In this document: positions 51,503-60,909 of the stretch, in pieces
Layout of the letters: every line of letters begins with the position of its first letter
Numbering within the stretch: position 1 is the stretch's first letter
Origin: Streptomyces sp. NRRL F-6131
Lineage (GTDB): Bacteria > Actinomycetota > Actinomycetes > Streptomycetales > Streptomycetaceae
Reading direction: 5' to 3'
DNA length: 64,000 nt
Assembly: GCA_000719695.1 (NCBI GenBank)
Contig: JOHN01000025.1
Coordinates: forward strand, 38,376-102,375
Position numbers and translations under genes: made by a program
The notes under the pieces: model-generated
The model's database searches: none
Seen by the model: the letters and a program-made list of their open reading frames with translations, nothing else
Told to the model about the DNA's origin: nothing

Positions 51503-51715
51503 CTGGATCCTCTGCTGCGGTTCGGGGAGGCTCGGGCCCGCAGTGCCACCGCACTGCGGGCCCAACCTAGTTCGTCCGCGTCCGTCCCTTCCACCCATTT
51601 TCTCCCGATCGCGCGCCGACCGCGCCGGGCGGGCCGAGTGCGCCGACCGCGCCGAGTGCGCCGGGCGGGCCCGCCTCGCCGGACGCCCGGTCAGCGTCCG
51701 CCCGGCGGACAGCAC

Positions 51716-51745
51716 TTGACATGACCAAGTGGTCCAGTCCATTTT
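51716..51745 (+). promoter_or_regulatory. Chitinase promoter with DasR-like (dre) site
   Basis: TTGACA (51716-51721) is a perfect -35. AGTGGTCCAGTCCATT (51728-51743) matches the dre consensus ASTGGTCTAGACCAST at about 13 of 16 positions and overlaps the probable -10 (CATTTT). DasR binding here would give induction by chitin-derived GlcNAc. Confidence 0.72.
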
Positions 51746-51792
51746 GGGGCCCTCCCCGCACCTCCACCCCCACCCCCCACTGGAGGTCAACG

Positions 51793-53466
51793 GTGCACAA
51801 GCGCACCCGCCTGCCCGCCGCCGGCGCCGCCGTCCTGCTCGCGGCCGCCGCCGCGTTCACGGCGCCCACCGCCGCCCACGCGGCCGACCAGCTCACCAAC
51901 GGCGGCTTCGAGACCGGCACCCTGGCCGGCTGGACCTGCTCCGGCGGCCTCGGCTCGGTCGTCACCACCCCCGTCCACGGCGGCGGCCGGGCGCTGGCCG
52001 GCGCCGCCACCGCGAGCGACCACGCCAGGTGCGTGCAGACCGTCGCGGTCAAGCCCAACACCACCTACGCGCTGTCCGGTTGGGTCCGCGGCAGCTACGT
52101 GTACCTCGGCGTCACCGGCGGCGGATCCGCCTGGACCTCCTCCGCAGCGAACTACAGCCGGCTGAGCGTCTCCTTCACCACCGGCGCCACCCAGACCAGT
52201 GCCGAGGTGTACGTCAACGGCTGGTACGGACAGGGCACCTACCACGCCGACGACATCGTCCTCGACGGACCGGGCGGCGGCACCCCGGCCGACACCCAGG
52301 CCCCCACCGTGCCCGGCAACCTGCGCGCCGCCGGCAAGTCCGCCACCAGCGTCACCCTCGCCTGGGACGCCGCCACCGACAACGTCGGCGTCACCGGCTA
52401 CGACGTCCACCAGGGTGCCGCCAAGGTCGCGACGGCCACCGGCACCACCGCCACCGTCCCCGGCCTGAACGCCTCCACCGCCTACAGCTTCACCGTCCGG
52501 GCCCGCGACGCGGCCGGCAACGCCTCCGCCGCCTCGGCCGCGCTGGCCGTGACCACCGACGCCGGCGGCCCCGCCCCGTCAGGCTTCAAGCAGGCCGCGC
52601 CCTACCTCTACAACGGCTGGGGCAACCCGCCGGCCGCCACCACCGTCATGAACGCCACCGGCGTCAAGTGGTTCACCATGGCGTTCGTGCTGGCCCAGAA
52701 CGGCTGCAACCCCGCCTGGGACGGCCAGCGGCCGCTGCTCGGCGGCGTCGACCAGGCCACCGTCACCGCGGTGCGGGCCGCCGGCGGCGACATCGTCCCG
52801 TCGATCGGCGGCTGGAGCGGCAACAAGCTCGGCCCCAACTGCGCCACCACCGCCGACCTCGCGGCCGCCTACCAGAAGGTGATCGACGCCTACGGTCTCA
52901 AGGCGATCGACGTCGACATCGAGAACACCGACGAGTTCGAGAACGCCGCCGTCCAGGACCGGATCCTCGGCGCGCTGAAGACCGTCAAGCAGAACAACCC
53001 CGGGCTGCGCACCATCCTGACCTTCGGCACCGCCACCACCGGCCCCACCTCCCACGGCAACCGGCTGATCGAGCAGGCCAAGGCGCTCAACGCGGACATC
53101 GACGTCTTCACCATCATGCCGTTCGACTTCGGCAACGCCTCCACGGACATGTACGCCGCCACGGTCAGCGCCACCGAGGGCCTGAAGACCAAGCTCAGGT
53201 CCGTCTTCGGCTGGGACGACGCCACCGCCTACGCGCACATCGGGATCTCCGGCATGAACGGCCTCAGCGACACCGGCGAGATCACCACCGTGCAGAACTG
53301 GACGGCGATCCGCGACTGGGCCAACAGCCACCACCTGGCCCGGCTCGCCTTCTGGTCGGTCAACCGCGACCGCGGCTGCCCGGGCGGCGGCCAGCAGGAG
53401 ACCTGCTCCGGCATCGCCCAGAGCGACTGGCAGTTCACCTCCGTGACGGCCGGCTTCACCGGCTGA
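51793..53466 (+). CDS. Secreted GH18 chitinase with CBM and FnIII domains (557 aa)
   Basis: Signal peptide 1-31 (hydrophobic GAAVLLAAAAAFTA, cleavage after AHA). A carbohydrate-binding beta-sandwich follows at ~32-155 (LTNGGFETGTLAGWTCSGG). The FnIII linker domain spans ~163-252 (TAPTVPGN-type start, VTLAWDAATDNVGVTGYDVH). The GH18 barrel spans ~265-557 with IVPSIGGWSGN and AIDVDIEN, the DxDxE motif carrying the catalytic Glu at ~376. It hydrolyses chitin outside the cell. GTG 51793 has GGAGG 6 nt upstream. The promoter carries a DasR-like site, and a 17-bp-stem terminator follows. The barrel resembles the bacterial ChiC-type subgroup with a shortened substrate cleft. Confidence 0.92.
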   Translation: MHKRTRLPAAGAAVLLAAAAAFTAPTAAHAADQLTNGGFETGTLAGWTCSGGLGSVVTTPVHGGGRALAGAATASDHARCVQTVAVKPNTTYALSGWVRGSYVYLGVTGGGSAWTSSAANYSRLSVSFTTGATQTSAEVYVNGWYGQGTYHADDIVLDGPGGGTPADTQAPTVPGNLRAAGKSATSVTLAWDAATDNVGVTGYDVHQGAAKVATATGTTATVPGLNASTAYSFTVRARDAAGNASAASAALAVTTDAGGPAPSGFKQAAPYLYNGWGNPPAATTVMNATGVKWFTMAFVLAQNGCNPAWDGQRPLLGGVDQATVTAVRAAGGDIVPSIGGWSGNKLGPNCATTADLAAAYQKVIDAYGLKAIDVDIENTDEFENAAVQDRILGALKTVKQNNPGLRTILTFGTATTGPTSHGNRLIEQAKALNADIDVFTIMPFDFGNASTDMYAATVSATEGLKTKLRSVFGWDDATAYAHIGISGMNGLSDTGEITTVQNWTAIRDWANSHHLARLAFWSVNRDRGCPGGGQQETCSGIAQSDWQFTSVTAGFTG

Positions 53467-53477
53467 GTCTCACCGGC

Positions 53478-53515
53478 GGCCGGTCCGGCCCCTCAGCCGA
53501 GGGGCCGGACCGGCC
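53478..53515 (+). terminator. Chitinase terminator, 17-bp perfect stem
   Basis: Arms 53478-53494 and 53499-53515 pair perfectly around the loop AGCC, 11 bp after the stop codon. Confidence 0.87.
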
Positions 53516-53623
53516 GACGCCGGGGCGTACGGGCGGCCGGGTGACCCCGGCGGCGTGGCGCCGTCCCGCGCCGCCGAGTGGCTCCTAGGGTCCGTCTGAC
53601 CGCCGACGACCCTACGGAGCGTC

Positions 53624-54937
53624 ATGCCCTCCCACCCCGAGCCGACCCTGCCCGAGCCGCGCCGGCCCGAACCGCCCGCCGGCGTCAAGGCCCGCCGGGT
53701 GCTCCGCAACCCGAAGATCTGGGTCCTCCCGGGCGTCCTGGTCGGACTGCTCAGCCTGCTGATGTCGCTGCTCTACCTCGGCGGCATCCTCGACCCCCGC
53801 GGCGACCTGCACGACCTGCCGATCGCGCTGGTGAACACGGACCGCGGCGCCACCGTCGCCGGGCAGCAGCAGAACCTCGGCGAGCAGCTCGTCACCGGCA
53901 TCGCCACCGCCCCCGGCCAGGGCGACGCGGTCTCCTGGCGGCAGCTCGACGAGGCGACGGCCAAGGACCAGCTGGCCTCCGGGAAGATCTACGGCGCGCT
54001 CCAGGTGCCGCCCGAGTTCACCGCCACGGTCGCCGCCCTCGGGGGCACGAGCGAGCGGCCCGCGCGCCCCACCGTGCTCCAGTACACCAACCCGGGCGTC
54101 GGCAGTCTCGGCTCCTCGTTCGCCGCCCAGATCGGCCTGCAGGCCGTCCACCAGGCCTCGCTGGCCCTCGGCGGCAGGCTCGCCGCCCTCCCGCAGGCCC
54201 AGGGCCTGGACGACGCGGCGCGGTTGCTGGTCGCCGACCCGATCGCCGTCACCACCACGGTCGGCCACCCGATCGGCAACCGCAGCGGACTCGGGCTCAC
54301 CGCCTTCTACTACACCCTGCTGCTGGTGCTGGCCGGCTTCTTCGGGGCCAACATCATCGGCAACGGCGTGGACGTCGCCCTCGGCTACGCCGACAACGAG
54401 GTCGGCCCCTGGCGGGCCCGCCACCCGGTGGTGCCGATCAGCCGGACCAGCACCCTCGCCGTCAAGTGCGCGATGTCGGTGGGCCTGTCCCTGCTCACCT
54501 CGTCGTTGATCATGCTGGCCGCGGTGGTCGTCCTCGACATGGACGCCGGCCACCTGCCACTGCTGTGGATCTTCTCGGTCTGCGCCAGCAGCGCGGTCGG
54601 CCTCGGTGTCCAGGCGATCAACGCGGCGTTCGGCGGCCTGGGCCTGCTGATCAGCATGTTCGTCTTCATCGTGCTCGCCCTGCCGTCCTCCGGCGCGACC
54701 GTGCCGCTGGACGCCCTGCCGTCGTTCTACCGGTTCCTCTCGCTGTTCGAGCCGATGCGCCAGCTCACCGACGGCGTCCGGTCGATCCTCTTCTTCGACG
54801 CGCAGGCGGACGCGGGCCTGACCCGGGCCTGGGTCTGGATGGCCATCGGCACCGTCGCGGCCCTGGTCTTCGGTTTCGCGATGACCCGCTACTACGACCG
54901 CAAGGGCCTGCACCGGACCGTCCCCGAGCTCGCCTGA
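53624..54937 (+). CDS. DUF3533/YhgE-Pip-type membrane protein (437 aa)
   Basis: One N-terminal TM helix (IWVLPGVLVGLLSLLMSLLY) is followed by a large extracytoplasmic domain starting DLPIALVNTDRGATVAGQQQ, then five C-terminal TM helices (TAFYYTLLLVLAGFFGANII, SLLTSSLIMLAAVVVLDMDA, AWVWMAIGTVAALVFGFAMT). This layout is typical of the ABC-2-like DUF3533/YhgE group, often linked to secretion or phage adsorption. No ATPase gene is adjacent. ATG 53624 follows ACGGAGC. Function not established. Confidence 0.82.
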   Translation: MPSHPEPTLPEPRRPEPPAGVKARRVLRNPKIWVLPGVLVGLLSLLMSLLYLGGILDPRGDLHDLPIALVNTDRGATVAGQQQNLGEQLVTGIATAPGQGDAVSWRQLDEATAKDQLASGKIYGALQVPPEFTATVAALGGTSERPARPTVLQYTNPGVGSLGSSFAAQIGLQAVHQASLALGGRLAALPQAQGLDDAARLLVADPIAVTTTVGHPIGNRSGLGLTAFYYTLLLVLAGFFGANIIGNGVDVALGYADNEVGPWRARHPVVPISRTSTLAVKCAMSVGLSLLTSSLIMLAAVVVLDMDAGHLPLLWIFSVCASSAVGLGVQAINAAFGGLGLLISMFVFIVLALPSSGATVPLDALPSFYRFLSLFEPMRQLTDGVRSILFFDAQADAGLTRAWVWMAIGTVAALVFGFAMTRYYDRKGLHRTVPELA

Positions 54938-54994
54938 GCCCGGGGCCGGGACCCGGCCGGTGACCGGGGCCCGGAGGGCCTCGGCGGGCCCGGA

Positions 54995-56338
54995 TCAGCC
55001 CGCCGGGAGCGGCGGCAGCTCGGGCCGCCACAGCCAGGCCTCGAACAGCCCCTCCAGCGGCGTCCGGGCGTACCGGGCGGCGTGCGCGAGGAAGTCCGCC
55101 GTGGTGACCACCCCGTGGCGGTGGAAGCCCGCCCAGTCCTTGAGCATCCGGAAGAAGGCGGCCTCCCCGAGCGTCAGCCGCAGCGCGTGCACCACCAGGC
55201 CGCCGCGCTGGTACAGCCGGTCGTCGAACATCAGCTTGCGGCCCGGGTCGGCCAGCCGGAGGTCCTGCGGCAGGCCGGCCAGCAGCCGGTGCGCGTACCC
55301 GGCCCGGGCGGCCGCCGACGGCCCGCCCGACCGCTCCGACCAGAGCCACTCGGCGTACTTCGCCAGCCCCTCGTTCAGCCAGATGTGGCTCCAGTCGCCG
55401 ATCGACACGCTGTTGCCGAACCACTGGTGCGCCAGCTCGTGGGCGACCAGGCGTTCCCGCTCCCAGCCGCCGCCCAGGTGGTTGGTGCCGAAGGTCGCCA
55501 CCCCCTGCGCCTCCACCGGGACGTCCAGTTCCTCGTCGGCGACCACCACGGTGTACTCGCCGAACGGGTACGGGCCGAACACCTCGCCGAAGTAGGCCAT
55601 CATCCTGGGCTGGCGCCCGAAGTCCGCGGCGAACGACCCGGCCAGCCGCTCCGGCACGAAGCCGGTCTGCGGCACCTCCGGGTGCTCGGCCAGCACCACC
55701 GGCCGGTAGGGGCCGATCGAGACCGTGACCAGATAGGTCGAGGTCGGCGCGGACTGCTCGTACACCCAGGTCGTGCTGGACGAACGGGTGGTCCGGGTCA
55801 GCAGCCGGCCGCCCACCACCACGGTGTACGGCGACGGCGTGGTCACCGCTATCTGGTACGTCGCCTTGTCCGCGGGCCGGTCGTTGCACGGGAACCAGGA
55901 CGGCGCCCCGACCGGCTGGCTGGCCACCAGCGCGCCGTCGGTCAGCTCCTCCCAGCCGAGGCCGCCCCACGGGCTGCGGACCGGCCGGGGGTTGCCGGTG
56001 TAGTGCACCTCGACGGTGAACGCCGCGCCCGCCGCGAGCGCCTTCGCCGGGCGCACCCGCAGCTTGCCGGCCCGGTGGGTGTAGCGGGCCGCCCTGCCGT
56101 CCACCAGCACCCGGCCGATCCGGAAGTCCGCGAGGTCCAGCGCGAACTCGGCCAGCGCGGTCACCGCCACGGCGCTCAGCCGCGCCGTCCCGCCCAGCCG
56201 GTTGGGGCCGGGCCGGTAGTCCAGCGCCAGCTCGTACCGGTGGACCCGGTACCGGGGATCCCCGCTGTTCGGGAAGTACGGGTCCGGCGGGGTGACGGGC
56301 TGCGGGGGCTGCGGGGACTGCGCCGGGCTGGGGTTCAC
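54995..56338 (-). CDS. M1-family zinc metallopeptidase next to pls (447 aa)
   Basis: LVAHELAHQWFGNSVSIGDW holds HExxH, and WLNEGLAKYAEWLW the third zinc ligand Glu. The beta-rich N-terminal domain (HRYELALDYRPGPNRLGGTA) and substrate loop EAQGVATFGTN complete a short M1 aminopeptidase. No signal peptide is seen. It lies 107 bp downstream of the Pls gene on the same strand. Peptidases beside pls have been connected with epsilon-poly-lysine degradation or self-protection, so trimming of the polymer is the best guess. GTG 56338 has AGGAG upstream. Confidence 0.88.
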   Translation of the reverse strand: MNPSPAQSPQPPQPVTPPDPYFPNSGDPRYRVHRYELALDYRPGPNRLGGTARLSAVAVTALAEFALDLADFRIGRVLVDGRAARYTHRAGKLRVRPAKALAAGAAFTVEVHYTGNPRPVRSPWGGLGWEELTDGALVASQPVGAPSWFPCNDRPADKATYQIAVTTPSPYTVVVGGRLLTRTTRSSSTTWVYEQSAPTSTYLVTVSIGPYRPVVLAEHPEVPQTGFVPERLAGSFAADFGRQPRMMAYFGEVFGPYPFGEYTVVVADEELDVPVEAQGVATFGTNHLGGGWERERLVAHELAHQWFGNSVSIGDWSHIWLNEGLAKYAEWLWSERSGGPSAAARAGYAHRLLAGLPQDLRLADPGRKLMFDDRLYQRGGLVVHALRLTLGEAAFFRMLKDWAGFHRHGVVTTADFLAHAARYARTPLEGLFEAWLWRPELPPLPAG

Positions 56339-56445
56339 CGGGTCGTACGCTCCTGGAACAGGGGGATGAACGGGGACGGGGGGACGGCGGCGGACGCCCG
56401 GGGGGCCGGACGGGGCGGACCCCGGCCGGCACCCCGGGACGGCGG

Positions 56446-59400
56446 TCAGGACGTCGCCTGCCACACCTCGATCGGGTTGCCGAGCCACCGGGAGTCGGCG
56501 GGCACCGACTCCGCACGCATCACCAGCGAGGCCGGGCCCAGCGTGCTGCGCGCGCCCACCGTACTGCCGGGCAGCACGATGCCGCCGGGCCCCAGGGTGG
56601 CGCCCTCGCGGAGGACGACAGTATCCATCCGCATGATCCGGTCGTGGAAGAGGTGGGTCTGCACCACGCAGCCGCGGTTGATCGACACCCCGTCCCCGAG
56701 GGTGACCAGGTCCGCCTCCGGCAGCCAGTAGCTCTCGCACCACACCCCGCGCCCGACGTGCGCGCCGAGCGCCCGCAGCCACAGGTTCAGCACCGGGGTG
56801 CCCGGAACGGCGCCCACCAGCCACGGCACCGCCAGCACCTCGACGAAGGTGTCCGCCAGCTCGTTGCGCCAGACGAAGCCGCTCCACAGCGGGTGCTCCA
56901 CCGCCCGGAACCGGCCGACCAGCAACCACTTCGCCGCCACCGCGACCGCGCACGCCACCGTGCCCGCCGCCAGCAGCACCGGGCCGGACAGCAGCGCCGC
57001 CGCCGTCGGGGACCACGCGACGGCCAGCCAGGACAGCGCCGCCAGGGTCAGCGCGCCCAGCGCCCCCGAGGCCAGCACCGGCAGCAGCCGGGCCACCTCG
57101 ACCAGCCCGCGCGCCCACAGCAGCCGCGCCGGCGGCTCGTAGGTCAGGCTCTGGTCCGCCCGGTCGGCCGAGCGCGGCAGCCGCACCGGCGGCATGCCCA
57201 GGTACGAGCCGCCCTTCTTGGCCTTCTCCGGCGTCGCCGACAGCACGCCGACCAGCCCGCGCTTGGGCACCGAACGGCCCGGCGCGGTCATCCCCGAGTT
57301 GCCGAGGAACGCCCGGTCGCCGACCTTCGCCTCGCCGAGGCGCACCCAGCCGCCGCCCAGCTCGTACGGCGCCATCAGGGTGTCGTCGGCCAGGAACGCG
57401 CCGTCGCCGACCGTGGTCAGGCTCGGCAGCGCCAGCACCGTCGACACCTCCGCGTGGCGGCCGACCCGCATGCCCAGCGCCCGCAACCACACAGGGGTGA
57501 CCAGCCCCGCGTACAGCGGGAAGAGCACCTCGCGGGCCTGGTCCATCAGCTGGGTGACCGTCCAGGCCTGCCAGCCGACCCGGCCGTGCAGCGGGTGGAC
57601 ACCGGGTCGCAGACCGATCGACAGCAGCCGCACCGCCGCGACCAGCTGTGCCGCGTACACCACCCCGAACGCCAGGGTGGCCGGCAGCAGGCCGAGCAGG
57701 GCGCCGCCGAGCGCGCCGCCCAGGTCGGCCGCCGGGTCGACGAACGGGGCCAGCACCGCCAGGCCGGCGACCGCCGGCAGCAGCGGCAGCAGGCTCAGCG
57801 CCGTCCCGCTCAGACCGTACAGGCCGGCCCAACGGGCCCGGCGGGCCGGGCGCTCCTTGGGCCAGGTCCGCTCCGCCCGGCCCAGCTTGACCGCGGGCGC
57901 GCCGCCCCAGCGCTGGCCGGTCGGCACCTGGCCGGTGACGCTGGAGCCGGCCACCACCTGGGACCGCTTGCCGATCCGGGCGCCCGGCAGCAGGGTCGAC
58001 CGGGTGCCGACCACGGCGCCCGAACCCACCTTGAGCTGCCCGACCTCCAGCCGATCGCCGTCCAGCCAGTAGCCGCTGAGGTCCACCTCGGCCTCCACCG
58101 CGCAGCCCCGGCCCAGCTTGAGCATGCCGGTGACCGGCGGCAGCGCGTGCAGGTCGACCTCCTCGCCGACCTTGGCCCCGAGCGCCCGCGCGTAGCGGAC
58201 CAGCCAGGCACCGGAGAGCCCGGTCGCGCCGCTCACCTCGGCCAGCCGCTCGGCGGCCCACAGCCGCAGGTGGACGCCGCCGCCGCGCGGGTAGCTGCCC
58301 GGGCGCAGGTCGCGCAGCAGCAGCCGGGCTCCGCCGGCCGCGAGCGCCAGCCGGCCCGCCGGGGTGAACAGCACCGCCGCGCCCGCGCCGACCGCCCACC
58401 AGGAGGCGGTCGGCGCCCAGGCGAAGCCGTCCAGGTGCGAGAGCAGGTTGCCGAGCGCCAGCAGCGCCACCGACCAGCGCAGTCCGACCACGGTGAACAG
58501 CGGGATCAGCAGGAGCAGCTGGATCAGCTTGGCCCGGGTCGGCACCGGCTCGACCGTCCGGGCCTCGCCGGTCCCGGCCGCGGTGCGCTCCAGGTGCCGG
58601 GCGAGCTTGCGCAGCGTCGGCTGCTGGTAGATGTCCAGCACCGCCGCGTTCGGGTAGCGGGTGCGCAGCAGGGTGGTCAGCCGGGCGGCGGCCAGGCTGC
58701 CGCCGCCGATCGCGAAGAAGTCCTCCCGGGCGCCGCTCACCGGCACCCCGAGGATCTCGGTCCACTGCTCGGCCAGCCACGCCTCGGTGCCGTACAGCTG
58801 CTCGGTCGGCCCGGCGGTCTCCAGGTCGGGCAGCGGCCAGGGCAGCGCGTTGCGGTCCACCTTGCCGGAGGTGCGGGTGGGCAGGGTGTCGACCGGCGCC
58901 AGCAGCGGCACGAGGGCGGCCGGCAGCTCGGCGCGCAGCCGCTGCACGGCCGCCTCGCGGTCCCAGCCCTCGGAGGTCACCAGGTAGCCGACCAGCAGCT
59001 GGTTGCCGCCGCGCGCGGTGCGCACGGCCGCGGCCGCGCCGGCCACGCCGGGCAGGGCCTGGAGCGCCGCGTCGACCTCGCCGAGCTCGATCCGGCGGCC
59101 GCCGAGCTTGATCTGTTCGTCGGCCCGGCCCAGGAAGAGCAGGCCCTCCGGGTCGGCCTGGACCAGGTCGCCGCTGCGGTAGGCGCGTTCCCAGCCCATC
59201 GAGGGCAGCGGCGCGTACTTCTCGGCGTCCTTCTCCGGGTCCAGGTAGCGGGCCAGGCCGACGCCGCCGATCACCAGCTGGCCGGTGCCGCCGGGCGCGA
59301 CCGGCTCACCGGCCTCGTCCACCACGACGAGGTCCCAGCCGTCCAGCGGCAGGCCGATCCGCACCGGGCCCTCGCCGGTGAGCAGCGCCCCGCAGGCGAC

Positions 59401-60513
59401 CACGGTGGCCTCGGTGGGGCCGTAGGTGTTCCAGACCTCGCGGCCCTCGGTGACCACGCGCTGCACCAGCTCGGGCGGGCAGGCCTCGCCGCCGAAGATC
59501 AGCAGCCGGACCTCGTTCAGCGCCTCGGCCGGCCAGAGCGCGGCCAGCGTCGGCACGGTGGAGACCACGGTGATCTCCTGCTCGGCCAGCCAGGGGCCGA
59601 GGTCGGCGCCGCTGCGCACCTGGGAGCGGGGGACGGGCACCAGGCAGGCGCCGTGCCGCCAGGCCAGCCACATCTCCTCGCAGGAGGCGTCGAAGGCGAC
59701 GGACAGGCCGGCCATCACCCGGTCGCCGGGGCCGATCGGCTCGTCCTGGAGGAAGAGCGCGGCCTCGGCGTCGACGAAGGCGGCGGCGTTGCGGTGGGTG
59801 ACGGCGACGCCCTTGGGGCGGCCGGTCGAGCCCGAGGTGAAGATGATCCAGGCGTCGTCCGCCGGGGTGGGGCGGTGGGCGTCGGGCGCCCGGTCGGCGA
59901 GCGGCTCGCGGGCGGGGCCGGTGTGCGGGGCGCCGGCGGTGCCGGGTTCGCGGGGGGCCGCGGGCTCGGGGCGGGTGCCGGGCTCGGGGCGGGTGCCGGT
60001 GAGGGTGAGCGCGCGCTCGGCGCCGAGCACGGCGGCGACGGCGGCCTCCTCGAAGACCAGCTGGGCGCGCTCGTCCGGGTCCTCGGCGTCCACCGGGACG
60101 TAGGCGGCGCCGGCGGCGAGCACGGCCAGGACGCAGACGTAGAGGTCGTTGGTGCCGGAGGGCACCCGGATGCCGACCCGGTCGCCCCGGCCGATGCCCG
60201 CGGCGGCGAGGCGGCGGCGCAGCTGCTCGACCTCGGCGGCCAGGGCCCGGTAGCCGAGGACGGTGCGGCCGTCGTCGAGGGCGGGCTCGGCGGGGTACTG
60301 CCGGGCGGTCGCGTCGAGGATGTCGATCAGGGTGCGCGGGGCGGTGGCCGGTCGGCCTGGGTAGCGGGCCTGCTTCTCGGCCGGTCCGACGGGGCCGGTG
60401 GGCTCCGCCGGGTAGGCCGTGCCGGGGACGTCGGCGGCGGTGGCGTCCGGGGCGGTGACGCCGCCGTCGGCCGGTGCGCCCGGGCCCGTCTCCCGGCTGG
60501 GTTCGGCTGTCAT
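56446..60513 (-). CDS. pls: Epsilon-poly-L-lysine synthetase homologue (A-T-TM-tandem C-like, 1355 aa)
   Basis: Same order as the characterised Streptomyces albulus Pls: A domain (IIFTSGSTGRPKG ~221, AFDASCEEMWLAWRHGACLV, NTYGPTEATVV, RTSGKVDRNALPWPLPD), carrier FFAIGGGSLAAARL ~604, then six membrane helices alternating with three soluble domains (SYPRGGGVHLRLWAAERLAE, FLADDTLMAPYELGGGWVRL, SINRGCVVQTHLFHDRIMRM) that join lysines through the epsilon-amine. These soluble parts contain hexapeptide-repeat-like stretches. The specificity code D-A-E-S-I-G-T-V-V-K equals my reading of Pls, supporting L-lysine. A Pro/Glu-rich insert (PEPGTRPEPAAPREPGT) interrupts the A domain near residue 195. ATG 60513 has AAGGAG 12 nt upstream. 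Membrane-bound; the product may be epsilon-poly-lysine or another isopeptide polymer. Confidence 0.93.
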   Translation of the reverse strand: MTAEPSRETGPGAPADGGVTAPDATAADVPGTAYPAEPTGPVGPAEKQARYPGRPATAPRTLIDILDATARQYPAEPALDDGRTVLGYRALAAEVEQLRRRLAAAGIGRGDRVGIRVPSGTNDLYVCVLAVLAAGAAYVPVDAEDPDERAQLVFEEAAVAAVLGAERALTLTGTRPEPGTRPEPAAPREPGTAGAPHTGPAREPLADRAPDAHRPTPADDAWIIFTSGSTGRPKGVAVTHRNAAAFVDAEAALFLQDEPIGPGDRVMAGLSVAFDASCEEMWLAWRHGACLVPVPRSQVRSGADLGPWLAEQEITVVSTVPTLAALWPAEALNEVRLLIFGGEACPPELVQRVVTEGREVWNTYGPTEATVVACGALLTGEGPVRIGLPLDGWDLVVVDEAGEPVAPGGTGQLVIGGVGLARYLDPEKDAEKYAPLPSMGWERAYRSGDLVQADPEGLLFLGRADEQIKLGGRRIELGEVDAALQALPGVAGAAAAVRTARGGNQLLVGYLVTSEGWDREAAVQRLRAELPAALVPLLAPVDTLPTRTSGKVDRNALPWPLPDLETAGPTEQLYGTEAWLAEQWTEILGVPVSGAREDFFAIGGGSLAAARLTTLLRTRYPNAAVLDIYQQPTLRKLARHLERTAAGTGEARTVEPVPTRAKLIQLLLLIPLFTVVGLRWSVALLALGNLLSHLDGFAWAPTASWWAVGAGAAVLFTPAGRLALAAGGARLLLRDLRPGSYPRGGGVHLRLWAAERLAEVSGATGLSGAWLVRYARALGAKVGEEVDLHALPPVTGMLKLGRGCAVEAEVDLSGYWLDGDRLEVGQLKVGSGAVVGTRSTLLPGARIGKRSQVVAGSSVTGQVPTGQRWGGAPAVKLGRAERTWPKERPARRARWAGLYGLSGTALSLLPLLPAVAGLAVLAPFVDPAADLGGALGGALLGLLPATLAFGVVYAAQLVAAVRLLSIGLRPGVHPLHGRVGWQAWTVTQLMDQAREVLFPLYAGLVTPVWLRALGMRVGRHAEVSTVLALPSLTTVGDGAFLADDTLMAPYELGGGWVRLGEAKVGDRAFLGNSGMTAPGRSVPKRGLVGVLSATPEKAKKGGSYLGMPPVRLPRSADRADQSLTYEPPARLLWARGLVEVARLLPVLASGALGALTLAALSWLAVAWSPTAAALLSGPVLLAAGTVACAVAVAAKWLLVGRFRAVEHPLWSGFVWRNELADTFVEVLAVPWLVGAVPGTPVLNLWLRALGAHVGRGVWCESYWLPEADLVTLGDGVSINRGCVVQTHLFHDRIMRMDTVVLREGATLGPGGIVLPGSTVGARSTLGPASLVMRAESVPADSRWLGNPIEVWQATS

Positions 60514-60704
60514 AGGTGCCGTGTGCTCCTTGGTCTCGCCCCGTCCCGATCGATCTTCCGGCCCTTGGGGGCGGTGGGAGCACTCGCCTGATCCGGGTGA
60601 CCCCACTCCGGGGCCGGAGCGGACAACCCCACCGATGGTAGCCCTGCGCGGTGAACGGCACAGCGGCCGACACTCCACCCAACTGGCCCTGGAGTGGCCG
60701 AATC

Positions 60705-60780
60705 TGACGGCACGTCAGGTCACAACTGAGGCCCCGTCGATCGGGTGTGACGGACCGTCAGTCGTTTTGACGGTCCGTCA
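60705..60780. promoter_or_regulatory. Three TGACGGnCCGTCA-type palindromes upstream of pls
   Basis: TGACGGCACGTCA (60705-60717), TGACGGACCGTCA (60748-60760) and TGACGGTCCGTCA (60768-60780). The last two are perfect 6-1-6 dyads with centres 20 bp apart, about two helical turns. They lie 190-270 bp upstream of the pls start and nothing else nearby is transcribed from this gap, so they are probably the operator array of pls. Confidence 0.72.
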
Positions 60781-60909
60781 GGTCGATTTCGCGACCGTGA
60801 CCCATGCCACATCCCGGGCTGCTCCTTCGGAGTGACGGGCCCGCCGCAGGGGGTGCGGCGGGCCCGTAGGGGGCAGAGTGCGGGACGCGCCGGAACCGCC
60901 CGGACGGGG

